From Burkholderia sp. WP9 (GTDB taxonomy: Bacteria; Pseudomonadota; Gammaproteobacteria; Burkholderiales; Burkholderiaceae): 64,000 nucleotides of DNA. The stretch lies in NCBI RefSeq assembly GCF_900104795.1, contig NZ_FNTG01000002.1:3410001-3474000 (forward strand). Direction: 5' to 3'. Below, one piece after another: positions 8,742 to 17,956 of this stretch (positions are counted from its first letter, which is position 1; each line of letters opens with the position of its first letter). The notes below the pieces were generated by a model, which made no database searches, had not been told where the DNA came from, and saw nothing but the letters and a program-made list of their open reading frames with translations. Both the position numbers and the translations under genes were made by a program.

Positions 8742-9251
8742 TTGCGCATCGCCGGCGCCCATACGGCCGGCTGCGTCCATGGCCGTTACGCCATTCGCAT
8801 CGCGCGCTTTCGGATCAGCGCCGTGCGCAATCAGCAATTCCATGATCGCCGTGCGATTGAACATCGCGGCGATCATCAACGCGGTGCGTCCGTCCGGCGA
8901 CGCGCCTTCCACATCCGCACCATGCGCGAGCAAGGTTTCGATCACCGTGTCGAAGCCCTTGAAAGCCGCGCCTGCTATCGGCGTCTGCCCGTTGTCGTTG
9001 CGCAGGTTCGGATCGGCGCCGCGTTCGAGCAGCGTGCGCACGGCTTCGACGTGACCGTGGTAACTGGCCAGCATGACGAGGCTGTCGCCCTTGTCGTTAC
9101 GCAAATTCGGCGGTACGCCTTTTTCGATCACCGCCGCGAGCATCGCGGCATCGCCGCGCCGCGCGAGGTCGAAGACCTGCTGCGCCAGTTCGAGCAATTC
9201 CGGGTCGATCGGCTGGCCGGCGGGCGGGGAAGTATCAGCGTGGTCCGTCAA
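8715..9251 (-). CDS. Ankyrin-repeat protein
   Basis: A protein of about 178 residues made almost entirely of ankyrin repeats: GDSLVMLASYHGHVEAVRTLL, GQTPIAGAAFKGFDTVIETLL and GRTALMIAAMFNRTAIMELL are three clear 33-residue units, with partial caps. No signal peptide is seen; it is probably a cytoplasmic protein-binding scaffold. Start choice: AAGGAG at 9258-9263 directly abuts an ATG at 9257, whereas the TTG at 9251 has ideal 6-nt spacing, so TTG is preferred here. The ATG would add two residues. Confidence 0.87.
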   Translation of the reverse strand: MTDHADTSPPAGQPIDPELLELAQQVFDLARRGDAAMLAAVIEKGVPPNLRNDKGDSLVMLASYHGHVEAVRTLLERGADPNLRNDNGQTPIAGAAFKGFDTVIETLLAHGADVEGASPDGRTALMIAAMFNRTAIMELLIAHGADPKARDANGVTAMDAAGRMGAGDAQARLKELGS

Positions 9252-9391
9252 TGGCATCTCCTTGCAGTAAGCCGGGCGCCGCAAGTCTCGCGAACGCATG
9301 AATACGCACGAGTATGCATGAGATGGCGCCGGCAAGATTCTCTCAGGATACACATCTTGGGCCGGCCACGCCCGCGTCAGCGCCGCAGCGC

Positions 9392-9517
9392 TCAGCCGTG
9401 CCCGAACAGCTTGACCAGCAAGCCGAACACACCGATCAGAACAGCGACACCCGCGAACAGCAGCACGAATGTGATAACGAGGATCAACGGTGCTTTCCAG
9501 CGGCTGGGTGTCGGCAT
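9392..9517 (-). CDS. Small single-helix membrane protein (41 aa), hypothetical
   Basis: A 41-codon frame: MPTPSRWKAPL, then a roughly 22-residue hydrophobic helix (LILVITFVLLFAGVAVLIGVFG), then a short LLVKLFGHG end. A positive N-terminus and one uninterrupted helix are what a small bitopic inner-membrane protein would show, and chance rarely gives this. Ribosome-site support is weak, and I do not recognise a family. It lies between the ankyrin gene (same strand) and the divergent phosphoketolase. Confidence 0.5.
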   Translation of the reverse strand: MPTPSRWKAPLILVITFVLLFAGVAVLIGVFGLLVKLFGHG

Positions 9518-9619
9518 GATCGAGTGGTCAGGTAAGGAGGGTCGGCAAAGCGGGATGCGCAGATGCGCTCCGCCGCCGTGCGTACAAGATCACGAGGATA
9601 AACGCATTCCCTTAATATG

Positions 9620-9640
9620 CGCTTACGTCTGGCGTAAGCG
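9620..9640. repeat. Inverted repeat CGCTTACG-N5-CGTAAGCG
   Basis: A perfect 8-bp inverted repeat in the 415-bp gap between the small membrane gene and phosphoketolase. It could be an operator for either divergent unit or a hairpin. The rest of 9518-9932 shows no gene; a second weak stem (GCCGC/GCGGC) lies near 9750-9770. Confidence 0.4.
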
Positions 9641-9932
9641 GCGTGATGCTGAGTGCCTGCGATATTGCGGACATGTAGTTGGCTCAAACCGGAGGCGATT
9701 GCATCGAACCATGCCGCGCGCTTCCTGTCACACTGCGTGACGTGAACGGGCTCGCCGCCTGAAAAGCGGCATGGATTCCCGCTGCAATGAGGTTTGGCCT
9801 CTACGCTTTCGTTATGTCATCTGCGTGACAGGATGGCCGGGTGCGCTGATTTCTGCGCGCCCGCCGCATCACGACCATCACCGCCGCCGCACCCGCTAAC
9901 CCGCCTGACCGTCCTTTTCAAGGAGTGACGCC

Positions 9933-12326
9933 GTGGCTGAAGCAACTTCCCGTCCTACACCGCCGCAAGTTCTAGACGCCGATACGTTGCGCAACATGGA
10001 TCGCTACTGGCGCGCCTGCAACTACCTCTCGGCCGGCATGATCTATCTGCGCGACAATCCGCTGCTGCGCGAACCGCTGAAGCCCGAACACATCAAGAAC
10101 CGTTTGCTGGGCCATTGGGGTTCGGACCCGGGGCAGAGTTTCCTGTTGGTGCATCTTAACCGGCTGATCAGGAAGCTCGATCTGAATGTCATCTACGTGG
10201 CGGGTCCCGGTCACGGTGCGCCGGCCACGCTCGCGCATTGCTATCTGGAAGGGCATTACTCGGAAATCTATCCGGACCGCAGCGAAGACGAAGCCGGCAT
10301 GCAGCGCTTTTTCCGGCAGTTCTCGTTTCCTGGCGGCATCGGCTCGCATTGCACGCCCGAGACGCCCGGCTCGATCCACGAAGGCGGCGAACTCGGCTAT
10401 AGCCTCTCGCACGGCTATGGCGCCGCGTTCGACAACCCCGATCTGATCGTCACCGTCATGATCGGCGACGGCGAAGCCGAAACCGGACCGCTCGCCACCT
10501 CGTGGCACTCGAACAAATTCCTCAATCCGATCCGTGACGGCGCGGTGTTGCCGGTGCTGCATCTGAACGGCTACAAGATCGCCAATCCGACCATTCTCGC
10601 GCGCATTCCCCGCGAAGAACTGGAAGCCTTGCTGACCGGCTACGGCCACAAGCCGTATTTCGTCGAAGGCGACGATCCCGCCGTCATGCATCAACAGATG
10701 GCGGCGACGCTCGAACAGTGCATCGGAGAAATCCGCGCGATCCAGCAGCATGCGCGCGAGAGCAACGACGCGTCGCGGCCACGCTGGCCGATGATCGTGC
10801 TGCGTTCGCCCAAAGGCTGGACCGGCCCGAAGGAAGTCGACGGCCACAAGGTGGAAGGCTCATGGCGCGCGCATCAGGTGCCCGTGCTCGATCCGGTGAC
10901 CAATGGCAAGAGTCTGAAGCTGGTGGAAAGCTGGTTGCGCAGTTACGAGCCCGAGTCGCTGTTCGACGAAGCAGGGCGCCTCGTGCCGGAGTTGCGCGAG
11001 CTCGCCCCGAAGGGCGCGCGCCGCATCAGCGCGAATCCGCATGCGAACGGCGGCCTGTTATGCAAGACGCTCGACATGCCGGCGTTTCGCGATTTCGCGG
11101 CCGCGGTGAAGAAACCGGGTGGCTCGTATCTATCGCCGACCGAGGTGCTCGGCAAGTTCCTGTGCGAAGTGATGCGCCGGAACATGACAAACTTTCGTGT
11201 GTTCGGCCCCGACGAAACCGCGAGCAACAAGCTGACCGCGATCTATGAAGCGTCCGCGAAAACCTGGCTCGCGCAGACCGTCCCGAGCGACGCGGACGGC
11301 GGCGAACTCTCGGTGGACGGCCGCGTGATGGAAATGCTCAGCGAACACACGCTCGAAGGCTGGTTCGAAGGCTATGTGCTGACCGGCCGGCACGGCCTGT
11401 TCGCCACCTACGAAGCGTTCGTGCACGTGATCGATTCCATGTTCAACCAGCACGCCAAGTGGCTGGAGAAGGCGAAACGCGATCTCGGCTGGCGCCAGCC
11501 GGTGCCGTCGATCAACCTGCTGATCACCTCGCTCGTGTGGCGGCAGGATCACAACGGCTTTACGCACCAGGACCCCGGTTTTCTCGATGTCGTTACGAAC
11601 AAGAGCCCGGACGTGGTGCGTATCTATCTGCCGCCTGACGCGAACTGCCTGTTAAGCGTCGCCGATCATTGCTTGCGTTCGCGCGATTACGTCAACGTGA
11701 TCGTCGCCGACAAGCAGCCGCATTTGCAGTATCTCGACATGGACGCGGCGGTCACGCATTGCACCAAGGGTATCGGCATCTGGGACTGGGCGTCGACGGA
11801 TCAGGGCGTCGAGCCCGACGTGGTGATGGCCTGCGCGGGCGACATCGCGACCATGGAGGCGCTCGCCGCCGTGCAGATTCTGAAGGAGCAGTTCACCGAC
11901 CTGAAGATCCGCTTTGTCAACGTGGTCGATCTGTTCCGGTTGATGCCGGAGCACGCGCATCCGCACGGTTTGTCCGACCGCGATTTCGATTCGTTGTTTA
12001 CCGCCACCAAACCGGTGATTTTCAATTTCCACTCGTATGCGTCGCTGGTTCACAAGCTGACTTATAACCGCACGAACCACCACAACCTGCATGTGCATGG
12101 CTATCACGAGAAGGGCAACATCAACACGCCGCTCGAACTGGCGATCATCAACCAGGTCGACCGCTTTTCGCTCGCGATCGACGTGATCGATCGCGTGCCG
12201 AAACTGCGCGGTGTCGGCGACCATGCGAAGGAATGGTTGCGTGGCCAGATCATCGAACATCTGGCGTATGCGCATGCCGAGGGCATCGACCGGGAAGAGA
12301 TCCGCAACTGGACGTGGAAAGGCTGA
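9933..12326 (+). CDS. xfp: Xylulose-5-phosphate/fructose-6-phosphate phosphoketolase
   Basis: A 797-residue thiamine-diphosphate enzyme that splits xylulose 5-phosphate (and often fructose 6-phosphate) with phosphate to acetyl-phosphate plus glyceraldehyde 3-phosphate (or erythrose 4-phosphate). Motifs include [48 protein letters not shown] (ThDP/Mg) and [12 protein letters not shown]. The length matches the bacterial XFP family. The start is GTG with AAGGAG 7 nt upstream. The acetate kinase gene follows within about 14 bp, so acetyl-phosphate made here can be turned into acetate and ATP. Confidence 0.95.
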   Translation: MAEATSRPTPPQVLDADTLRNMDRYWRACNYLSAGMIYLRDNPLLREPLKPEHIKNRLLGHWGSDPGQSFLLVHLNRLIRKLDLNVIYVAGPGHGAPATLAHCYLEGHYSEIYPDRSEDEAGMQRFFRQFSFPGGIGSHCTPETPGSIHEGGELGYSLSHGYGAAFDNPDLIVTVMIGDGEAETGPLATSWHSNKFLNPIRDGAVLPVLHLNGYKIANPTILARIPREELEALLTGYGHKPYFVEGDDPAVMHQQMAATLEQCIGEIRAIQQHARESNDASRPRWPMIVLRSPKGWTGPKEVDGHKVEGSWRAHQVPVLDPVTNGKSLKLVESWLRSYEPESLFDEAGRLVPELRELAPKGARRISANPHANGGLLCKTLDMPAFRDFAAAVKKPGGSYLSPTEVLGKFLCEVMRRNMTNFRVFGPDETASNKLTAIYEASAKTWLAQTVPSDADGGELSVDGRVMEMLSEHTLEGWFEGYVLTGRHGLFATYEAFVHVIDSMFNQHAKWLEKAKRDLGWRQPVPSINLLITSLVWRQDHNGFTHQDPGFLDVVTNKSPDVVRIYLPPDANCLLSVADHCLRSRDYVNVIVADKQPHLQYLDMDAAVTHCTKGIGIWDWASTDQGVEPDVVMACAGDIATMEALAAVQILKEQFTDLKIRFVNVVDLFRLMPEHAHPHGLSDRDFDSLFTATKPVIFNFHSYASLVHKLTYNRTNHHNLHVHGYHEKGNINTPLELAIINQVDRFSLAIDVIDRVPKLRGVGDHAKEWLRGQIIEHLAYAHAEGIDREEIRNWTWKG

Positions 12327-12339
12327 GCGAGGCATGACC

Positions 12340-13500
12340 ATGCGCACTCCAGACGGTGTTGACGATCAAACGATTCTGGTGTTGAACAGCGGTTCGTCCT
12401 CGCTGAAGTTCGGCTTGTTCCGGTACGCCGGTGGCGACGAATCGCTCCTGCTGGAAGGCAGCGCGGAAGGCATTGGACGCAGCGACGGCAGTTTGCGGAT
12501 CAAGGCGCCCGACGGCCGTGTACTGCTGCAGCAGGAGCACGAACTGGAATCGCAGACCGACGCGCTGCAAAAGCTCGCGCAGGTGCTTGCGCAACAGCAT
12601 CATGCGCGGCCTTCGGCGGTCGGGCATCGGGTGGTGCATGGCGGACCGCATTTGCGCATGCATCAGCGGATTAGCGCCGACGTGCGGCGTCAATTGCAGG
12701 ACGCCGTGCACTTTGCGCCGCTGCACATTCCCCCGGCACTTGCGTTGATCGACGAGGCCGAGAAAATTTTCGACGATGCACCGCATTTCGCCTGTTTCGA
12801 TACGGCGTTTCACGCCACACTGCCGCCGCGCGCGGCACAACTCGCGTTGCCGCACCGTTATGTGGAGGCCGGCGTGATGCGCTACGGTTTTCATGGGCTG
12901 TCTTATGAGTCACTGGTGACGCGGCTCGGCGCCGACTTGCCGGCGCGCGCGGTGTTCGCGCATCTCGGCAACGGTTCGAGCGTGTGCGCGTTGCGCGACG
13001 GCCAGTCGATCGATACGTCGATGGGACTGACACCGACCGGCGGCGTGCCGATGGGCACACGCAGCGGCGATCTCGACCCGGGTGTGCTGCTGTATCTGAT
13101 GCGCGTGGAGAAGCTCGATGCCGGCGCATTGGAGACGCTGCTCAATCGCGAAAGCGGTCTTGCCGGCTACGCGGATGGCGAGAGCGATATGCAGGCGTTG
13201 GAAAAACGCGCTGCGGCGGGCGATGCGAATGCGTCGCTCGCGATCGATGCCTTTGCCACTGCGGTGCGCAAGACGATCGGCGGCTATGCGGCGTTGCTGG
13301 GCGGAATCGATTTGCTGGTGTTTACCGGCGGCATTGGCGAGCACAGCGAGGCGATTCGCACGCGCGTCTGCGACGGACTGGCTTTCATGGGACTAACCGA
13401 AGGCGATCCGGCGGGCAAGGTGCAGGCGATTCACACCGAGGAGGAAAAGCAGATCGCGCGGCATTGCCGCGCGCTGTTACGTCAGGCAATCAAGGGCTGA
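12340..13500 (+). CDS. ackA: Acetate kinase
   Basis: A 386-residue ASKHA-fold kinase converting acetyl-phosphate + ADP to acetate + ATP. Signatures are VLNSGSSSLKF (residues about 12-22), GHRVVHGG, FDTAFHATLPP, RYGFHGLSYE, AHLGNGSSVCAL, TPTGGVPMGTRSGDLDPG and FTGGIGEHS. Two ATGs are possible, 12334 and 12340; the GAGG at 12329-12332 is correctly spaced only for 12340. It forms a two-gene operon with xfp, the classic phosphoketolase bypass output. Confidence 0.94.
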   Translation: MRTPDGVDDQTILVLNSGSSSLKFGLFRYAGGDESLLLEGSAEGIGRSDGSLRIKAPDGRVLLQQEHELESQTDALQKLAQVLAQQHHARPSAVGHRVVHGGPHLRMHQRISADVRRQLQDAVHFAPLHIPPALALIDEAEKIFDDAPHFACFDTAFHATLPPRAAQLALPHRYVEAGVMRYGFHGLSYESLVTRLGADLPARAVFAHLGNGSSVCALRDGQSIDTSMGLTPTGGVPMGTRSGDLDPGVLLYLMRVEKLDAGALETLLNRESGLAGYADGESDMQALEKRAAAGDANASLAIDAFATAVRKTIGGYAALLGGIDLLVFTGGIGEHSEAIRTRVCDGLAFMGLTEGDPAGKVQAIHTEEEKQIARHCRALLRQAIKG

Positions 13501-13502
13501 CT

Positions 13503-13763
13503 TCATTCGGGCTTGATGACGGTGTGATCCAGAACGCCCGTTACGCCGAACAGGCGCGTCACGTCTTCGAGTGCAGCGGTGCGTTGCTGGTCGCGCTGCA
13601 ACTCGCCATGCAGCGTGATACGGCCGCGCGAGACTTGGACCTTCACGGCATGGTCGGGAACCGCGGCGTCCCAGGCGAGACGCCGCGTCGCTTCCATGGC
13701 GATCTGTGCGTCGCTCAGGCGTGTGTTGTGTGCCTTGGTTTTTGCGGTGCGGGCGTGCGGCAT
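13503..13763 (-). CDS. BON-domain protein
   Basis: An 86-residue protein with one BON domain (about residues 20-85: LSDAQIAMEATRRLAW...VKVQVSRGRITLHGELQRDQQRTAALEDVTRLFGVTGV). BON domains usually bind phospholipid surfaces or membranes, often in stress proteins such as OsmY. No signal peptide is seen in this form; the N-terminus is basic. The ATG at 13763 follows a GGTGGAG site, though the frame stays open further upstream. It converges on ackA. The 181 bp beyond it toward dadA holds nothing I can support. Confidence 0.82.
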   Translation of the reverse strand: MPHARTAKTKAHNTRLSDAQIAMEATRRLAWDAAVPDHAVKVQVSRGRITLHGELQRDQQRTAALEDVTRLFGVTGVLDHTVIKPE

Positions 13764-13944
13764 GGGTTCTCCACCGAAGTAACACGGATGGAAGAACACT
13801 AGCAGAAATGGAGCATCTGCCATTGGCTGACGGCTGCGGTCTCGCGCCACAGCCGCCGCCCAAACTCCAGCAGCACGGGGAGTTCAAATCTGGCGACGGC
13901 TGTGATGGCGAGCCACCGCCGTTAGCGAAACCGCCGCATCACGC

Positions 13945-15156
13945 CTACTGAATCGCGCCCGCGAGTGCCTGCGCGGTTGCGGCCGACAAGGTCCAGCCCA
14001 AATGTCCGTGCCCGGTGTTGTAGAACACGCCACGCCGTTTTCCACGGCCCACCTTGGGCAGCATGCTCGGCAGCATCGGCCGCAAGCCCGCCCACGGAAT
14101 CACGCGCGAGGTCGATACCTCAGGGAAATACCGCCGCGTCCAGTCCACTAGCGGTGCAATCCGGTCCGAACGGATATCCCGGTTGAAGCCGTTGATCTCC
14201 GCCGTGCCGGCCACGCGAAAGCGATCCACGCCCAGGCGGCTCGTCACGATCTTCGCGCTGTCGTCGAGCAGGCTCACCCAGGGGGCGCGCTGCTGGCTGA
14301 TTTCGTCATCGAGACAAACAGTGATCGAATAGCCCTTCACCGGATAGATATTCACGTGGTCGCCGAGCATGGCTGCAAAATCGCGGCTCTTCACCCCGGC
14401 GCAGACGACGATCCGTTCGAACGCAAAGCGCTGCGATTCGCCTTCGAGATTGACCGCCAGTGTAAAACGGCCCTCGGCAGGCTGCTCGATCGAGGTGATC
14501 TCGGCATCGTAATGAAATTCGACGCCGTGCCGCACGCACGCCTGAGCAAGGCCGCGCGTGAACTTGTGAATATCGCCGGTCGAATCGGACGGCGTGAAGA
14601 ATCCACCGTAAAAATCGCCGTGCAACGTGGGTTCGATGCCATGCAGCTCGCTCGCCGTCACCGGGCTGCGCTCGAGGCCGCCTTCGCGCAGCAATGCGTT
14701 GACCTTGCTGGCGGCGTCGAATTCCTTGCGCGTCTTGTAGATATGCAGAATGCCGCGCCGTTCGAGATCGAAGTCGATGCCTTCGGTTTCGGCAATCGAA
14801 AACAGATGCTCGCGCGCGGCGATCGCGAGCCGCACGGTTTCGACGGTGTTCGCCCGATAGTGCGGAATCTGCCGCAGGAATTCGCCCATCCACGAGTACT
14901 TGTGCCAGGTGGGTGTGGGATTGAGCAACAGCGGGGCGTCGCGCGTGAGCATCCAGCGCAGGCCTTTCATGACGGTGGCCGCGCTGTTCCAGACTTCGGC
15001 ATTGCTGGCGGACAACTGCCCGCCGTTGGCGAACGAGGTCTCCATCGCCGCATAGCGGTGGCGTTCGAAAACGGTGACGTGGTGGCCGCGCTGGGCGAGG
15101 GCGTGAGCGGTCGTGACGCCGGTAATGCCGGCGCCGATAATGGCGATTCGTGACAT
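13945..15156 (-). CDS. D-amino acid dehydrogenase family FAD enzyme (DadA-like), glycine-riboswitch controlled
   Basis: A 403-residue FAD-dependent oxidoreductase of the DadA/DAO family. The dinucleotide motif is IIGAGITGVTTAHAL (residues 5-19), followed by ETSFANGGQLSASNAEVW and the C-terminal substrate/FAD segment GLRPMLPSMLPKVGRG...NTGHGHLGWTLS. DadA oxidises D-amino acids to 2-oxo acids at the inner membrane. The gene lies 65 bp behind a tandem glycine riboswitch, so glycine (or a mix including D-alanine) may be the physiological substrate. A chromosomal dadA working on D-alanine is the alternative. Confidence 0.9.
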   Translation of the reverse strand: MSRIAIIGAGITGVTTAHALAQRGHHVTVFERHRYAAMETSFANGGQLSASNAEVWNSAATVMKGLRWMLTRDAPLLLNPTPTWHKYSWMGEFLRQIPHYRANTVETVRLAIAAREHLFSIAETEGIDFDLERRGILHIYKTRKEFDAASKVNALLREGGLERSPVTASELHGIEPTLHGDFYGGFFTPSDSTGDIHKFTRGLAQACVRHGVEFHYDAEITSIEQPAEGRFTLAVNLEGESQRFAFERIVVCAGVKSRDFAAMLGDHVNIYPVKGYSITVCLDDEISQQRAPWVSLLDDSAKIVTSRLGVDRFRVAGTAEINGFNRDIRSDRIAPLVDWTRRYFPEVSTSRVIPWAGLRPMLPSMLPKVGRGKRRGVFYNTGHGHLGWTLSAATAQALAGAIQ

Positions 15157-15220
15157 GTCATGGTCCAGAGTAGTTGAGCATCACCGGTGTCGATTTCATG
15201 TCGAAACCGGCGTCGATGCC

Positions 15221-15431
15221 CCATCTGTCCATGTACCTGAGAGTTTCTTCCCCGCGGCGGCCGGCCCGTCATGAGTGATGAGCCGTGCGCGGAGAATCCC
15301 CTTCGGTGGGCGCACGCGGTATGCCGGTGCGCCGCTCTCCAGATGTTCCTGCTGCGCGGTCCTTTTGCCTGAGAGTTTCCGGGGCGGTTGCTCCGTCGGC
15401 GTCGTCCGAATTTCTGACGATCTCTCCCGCG
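15221..15431 (-). ncRNA. Tandem glycine riboswitch
   Basis: On the minus strand two glycine aptamers follow each other. The first (15431 to about 15361) begins GCGGGAGAGATCG and ends GAAACTCTCAGGCAAAAGGA. The second (about 15345 to 15221) begins CTGGAGAGCGG, contains CACCGAAGGGG, and ends AAACTCTCAGGTACATGGAC. These GGAGAG / CACCGAAGG / CTCTCAGG blocks are the hallmarks of the glycine riboswitch. It sits 65 nt before the DadA-like gene and would turn it on when glycine is high. The remaining 15432-15648 is the divergent promoter region with the LysE-type gene. Confidence 0.93.
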
Positions 15432-15648
15432 CTGCATTGCAGAACGGCTCGACGATACCGTTCAAAATAATTCGCCGCAAGTGTTTCGTGCGAGTCACCG
15501 CACAAGAAGTGGCCAGAAGCGCCGCAATTGAACATGAATGCGGCTCATACGCCAATGCGAATTTCTCAAGCCGGCCGCGACGCTGAAATCGGCGGCATCG
15601 GCTATATTTGGCGGCACTGTCCGACTTTCATTCGCCAAGGAGAATGCC

Positions 15649-16281
15649 GTGCCCGCCCTCACAACGCTGCTCGCCTTCGGTCTGGTCTCGCTCGGCATGG
15701 TGCTCACGCCTGGGCCGAACATGATCTACCTGATCTCGCGATCGCTCTGTCAGGGGCGTCGCGCGGGCCTCGTTTCTCTTGGCGGCGTGGCGCTCGGCTA
15801 CGTGTTCTATATGTTCTGCGCGGCGTTCGGCATTACCGCGCTGCTGCTGACGGTGCCCTACGCGTACGACGCATTGCGTTTCGGCGGCGCGCTCTATCTG
15901 TTGTATCTGGCCTGGCAAGCGGTCAAACCGGGCGGCCGTTCGCCGTTCCAGGTGCGCGACCTGCCGCACGACAGCCGCAGCAAGCTCTTCACCATGGGAC
16001 TCGTCACCAACCTCGCGAATCCGAAGATCGCGGTGATGTACCTGTCGCTGCTGCCGCAGTTCATTTCGCCGGGGCACGGCAGCGTGCTCGCGCAGTCGAT
16101 CGCGCTCGGCTGCGTGCAGATCGTCATCAGCGTAACGGTCAATGCGCTGATCGCGAGCATGGCGGGCTCGATTGCCGTGTTTCTCGCCGGGCGGCCGGTG
16201 TGGCTGCTGCTGCAGCGCTGGTTGATGGGCACCGTGCTCGCCGGACTTGCGGTCCGCATTGCGCTCGATTCGCGCCGTTGA
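15649..16281 (+). CDS. LysE/RhtB family amino-acid exporter
   Basis: A 210-residue inner-membrane protein with six predicted helices and the LysE/RhtB N-terminus LVSLGMVLTPGPNMIYLISRSLCQGRRAGL (motif TPGPN). A second family feature is GLVTNLANPKIAVMYLSLLPQF at about residues 123-144. It exports amino acids or related compounds; which one is not visible. The GTG at 15649 is chosen because AAGGAG ends 6 nt upstream. It is divergent from the glycine-riboswitch gene, which hints at glycine or D-amino-acid homeostasis but does not prove it. Confidence 0.9.
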   Translation: MPALTTLLAFGLVSLGMVLTPGPNMIYLISRSLCQGRRAGLVSLGGVALGYVFYMFCAAFGITALLLTVPYAYDALRFGGALYLLYLAWQAVKPGGRSPFQVRDLPHDSRSKLFTMGLVTNLANPKIAVMYLSLLPQFISPGHGSVLAQSIALGCVQIVISVTVNALIASMAGSIAVFLAGRPVWLLLQRWLMGTVLAGLAVRIALDSRR

Positions 16282-16322
16282 GCGCGCCTTGCATTTTTCA
16301 TCTCGAACACAAAGGCATGCTC

Positions 16323-16718
16323 ATGTCCGACTTTCCCATCGACAACCCGTTTCTCGAATCGCTCGGCGTTCGCCTGACGCAATGGCGCGACGGTTACGCG
16401 GAACTGGTCATGCCGATCGATGCCAGCAAGCTCAATCGCCAGGGCGTGCTGCAAGGCGGCGCGATCGCGACGCTGCTCGATGCGTCGGCGGGTTATGCGG
16501 GAATCTTCGCGCCGAGCGGCGACCCGGCGCGGCATGCGTTCACGCTGTCGCTGACCACCAACTATCTCGACAAGGGACTCGGTGAACTGGTCACCGCCAA
16601 GGGTTTTCTGGAGCGTGCGGGCCGCTCGATTTTTTTCTCGCGCAGCGAGGCGTGGGTGGACGGCAAGCTGCTGATCGCCAGCGCGCAGGGCACGTTCAAA
16701 TATTCGAAGACCGCGTGA
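16323..16718 (+). CDS. PaaI-type hotdog-fold thioesterase
   Basis: A 131-residue single hotdog domain, with the PaaI/4HBT signature NRQGVLQGGAIATLLDASAGYAG (residues about 38-60), where HGG is replaced by QGG and an acidic Asp follows on the central helix, then TTNYLDKGLG and the SEAWVDGKLLIASAQGTF end. It probably hydrolyses an acyl-CoA. Of ATGs 16317 and 16323, the second has correct spacing from AAAGG. It lies 41 bp behind the LysE-type gene, probably the same transcript. Confidence 0.85.
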   Translation: MSDFPIDNPFLESLGVRLTQWRDGYAELVMPIDASKLNRQGVLQGGAIATLLDASAGYAGIFAPSGDPARHAFTLSLTTNYLDKGLGELVTAKGFLERAGRSIFFSRSEAWVDGKLLIASAQGTFKYSKTA

Positions 16719-16745
16719 GGCGCACAGGCCGGGCCCGCGCTTCGC

Positions 16746-17273
16746 TCATAGCGCCTTGTACATGATGGTGGTCGAGTCGAACTCATGGGTGTGCGTGCCA
16801 CGCGCGTATCCCGGGATCACACCTGCTGTCCGATAACCCAGTGCGGTATAGAGCGGCTCGGCGTGGTCGCCGGTGCGGGTGTCGAGCGTGAGCAGGCTGC
16901 GCTGCAATCCATGCGCATGGCGTTCGAGTTCCGTCATCAGCGCCCGCGCAATGCCCTGACGGCGGAACGCCGGATGGACCAGCAGTTTGCGCACCTCGGC
17001 GCGATGCCGCTGATTCGGCATCGTGTCGTAATCCAGTTGCACGGTGCCCGCAATCGCTTCGCCCTGACGCGCGACCAGCAGCACGAGGCCGCCGGCACGC
17101 AACGAAGGCAGCACTTTGATGCGCCAGAACGCCTCGCACTCGTCGGCGCCACACGGCATCACGAAGCCGACGCTGGCCCCGTCATGCACGCAGGCGCCCA
17201 GCAGCGCGCCGAGTTCAGGGAGATGACGCACGAGGTCGTCGGCGGAGAAAGGGGTGAGGGTGGTCGCGCTCAT
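16746..17273 (-). CDS. GNAT family N-acetyltransferase
   Basis: A 175-residue GCN5-related acetyltransferase. The acetyl-CoA loop appears as RKLLVHPAFRRQGIARALMTELE (motif A, R/Q-x-x-G-x-A near residues 105-121), preceded by IAGTVQLDYDTMPNQRHRAEV and followed by LTLDTRTGDHAEPLYTALGYRTAG. It starts 6 bp after the XRE-cupin regulator's stop, so the two form an operon, and the regulator probably controls it. The substrate is unknown; a small amine is typical for this arrangement. Confidence 0.9.
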   Translation of the reverse strand: MSATTLTPFSADDLVRHLPELGALLGACVHDGASVGFVMPCGADECEAFWRIKVLPSLRAGGLVLLVARQGEAIAGTVQLDYDTMPNQRHRAEVRKLLVHPAFRRQGIARALMTELERHAHGLQRSLLTLDTRTGDHAEPLYTALGYRTAGVIPGYARGTHTHEFDSTTIMYKAL

Positions 17274-17279
17274 GCTGGC

Positions 17280-17852
17280 TCACACGATGAACAGAAGATA
17301 GCGGGCCGCGCTGTGCGCGGGCGTCACGAAAGCGCTGGGGCCGAACAGTTGGTAGCGCAGGCAGTCGCCGGGTTGCAGGTCGTGGCGCTGGCCGTCCACG
17401 GTGATCTGCAACTGCCCTTCCAGCAGGATCAGATGATGTTCGAGGCCGGGCCGCGGCGACGCGTCGTAGGTAATGCGCACGCCGGCGTCGAGTTCGCATT
17501 CCAGCGCCTCGCCGCTCAACGCCTGCGCGGGTGGCGACACGGAACGCCGCCGGAAGCCGATGCTGGCGTCGGTCCAGAGCGGCTGGGCGTCGCGCGGCAC
17601 GAGCGGCGCGAAATCTTCCTCGACCATGTGCATGAGGCGCGACATGGGCAGGCCGTAAGCCACGCAGAGTTTGCCGAGCACGCTCGCCGTGGGGCTGACG
17701 GCGGCGTTTTCGAGGCGCGAGAGGGTTGCGCGGCTCACGCCGCTCAGTTTCGCAAGATCGTCGAGCGACCAGTTGCGCTCGGCGCGCAGCGCCCGCAGCC
17801 GCTGGGCGATACGGCGGTCGATGGCGTTGTCGTCGGAGAGTGGGGTTTCCAT
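17280..17852 (-). CDS. XRE-family regulator with C-terminal cupin domain
   Basis: A 190-residue regulator: helix-turn-helix at about residues 12-66 (RIAQRLRALRAERNWSLDDLAKLSGVSRATLSRLENAAVSPT) joined to a cupin sensor (about 105-185; PGLEHHLILLEGQLQITVDGQRHDLQPGDCLRYQ). This class (PuuR/SutR-like) represses neighbouring metabolic genes and senses a small ligand in the cupin. The ATG at 17852 is inside a near-perfect palindrome that is probably its own operator, with no ribosome site, so a leaderless or weak start is possible. An in-frame TTG at 17897 would add 15 residues. Confidence 0.9.
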   Translation of the reverse strand: METPLSDDNAIDRRIAQRLRALRAERNWSLDDLAKLSGVSRATLSRLENAAVSPTASVLGKLCVAYGLPMSRLMHMVEEDFAPLVPRDAQPLWTDASIGFRRRSVSPPAQALSGEALECELDAGVRITYDASPRPGLEHHLILLEGQLQITVDGQRHDLQPGDCLRYQLFGPSAFVTPAHSAARYLLFIV

Positions 17853-17880
17853 ATTCGGGAAAATATCTCGAATATGGAAA
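17846..17880. promoter_or_regulatory. 12-bp-arm palindrome over the XRE-cupin start codon (autoregulatory operator)
   Basis: Arms TTTCCATATTCG (17846-17857) and CGAATATGGAAA (17869-17880) are exact reverse complements separated by 11 bp. The left arm contains the regulator's ATG (17850-17852 on the minus strand). Binding here would block both transcription and access to the start, fitting autorepression of the XRE-cupin/GNAT operon. Confidence 0.75.
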
Positions 17881-17956
17881 TCGGTCAATGAGGACAAAAA
17901 TCGGATCTGTCCGGCTGACGCGGACCAACCGTCCGATAGCCGGCCAGGAGCGCGAC

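Noticed and set aside
15196-15555. Open frames of 88-119 codons on the minus strand before the DadA-like gene
   Set aside because: They lie across the tandem glycine riboswitch and its leader, whose conserved RNA blocks explain the sequence.
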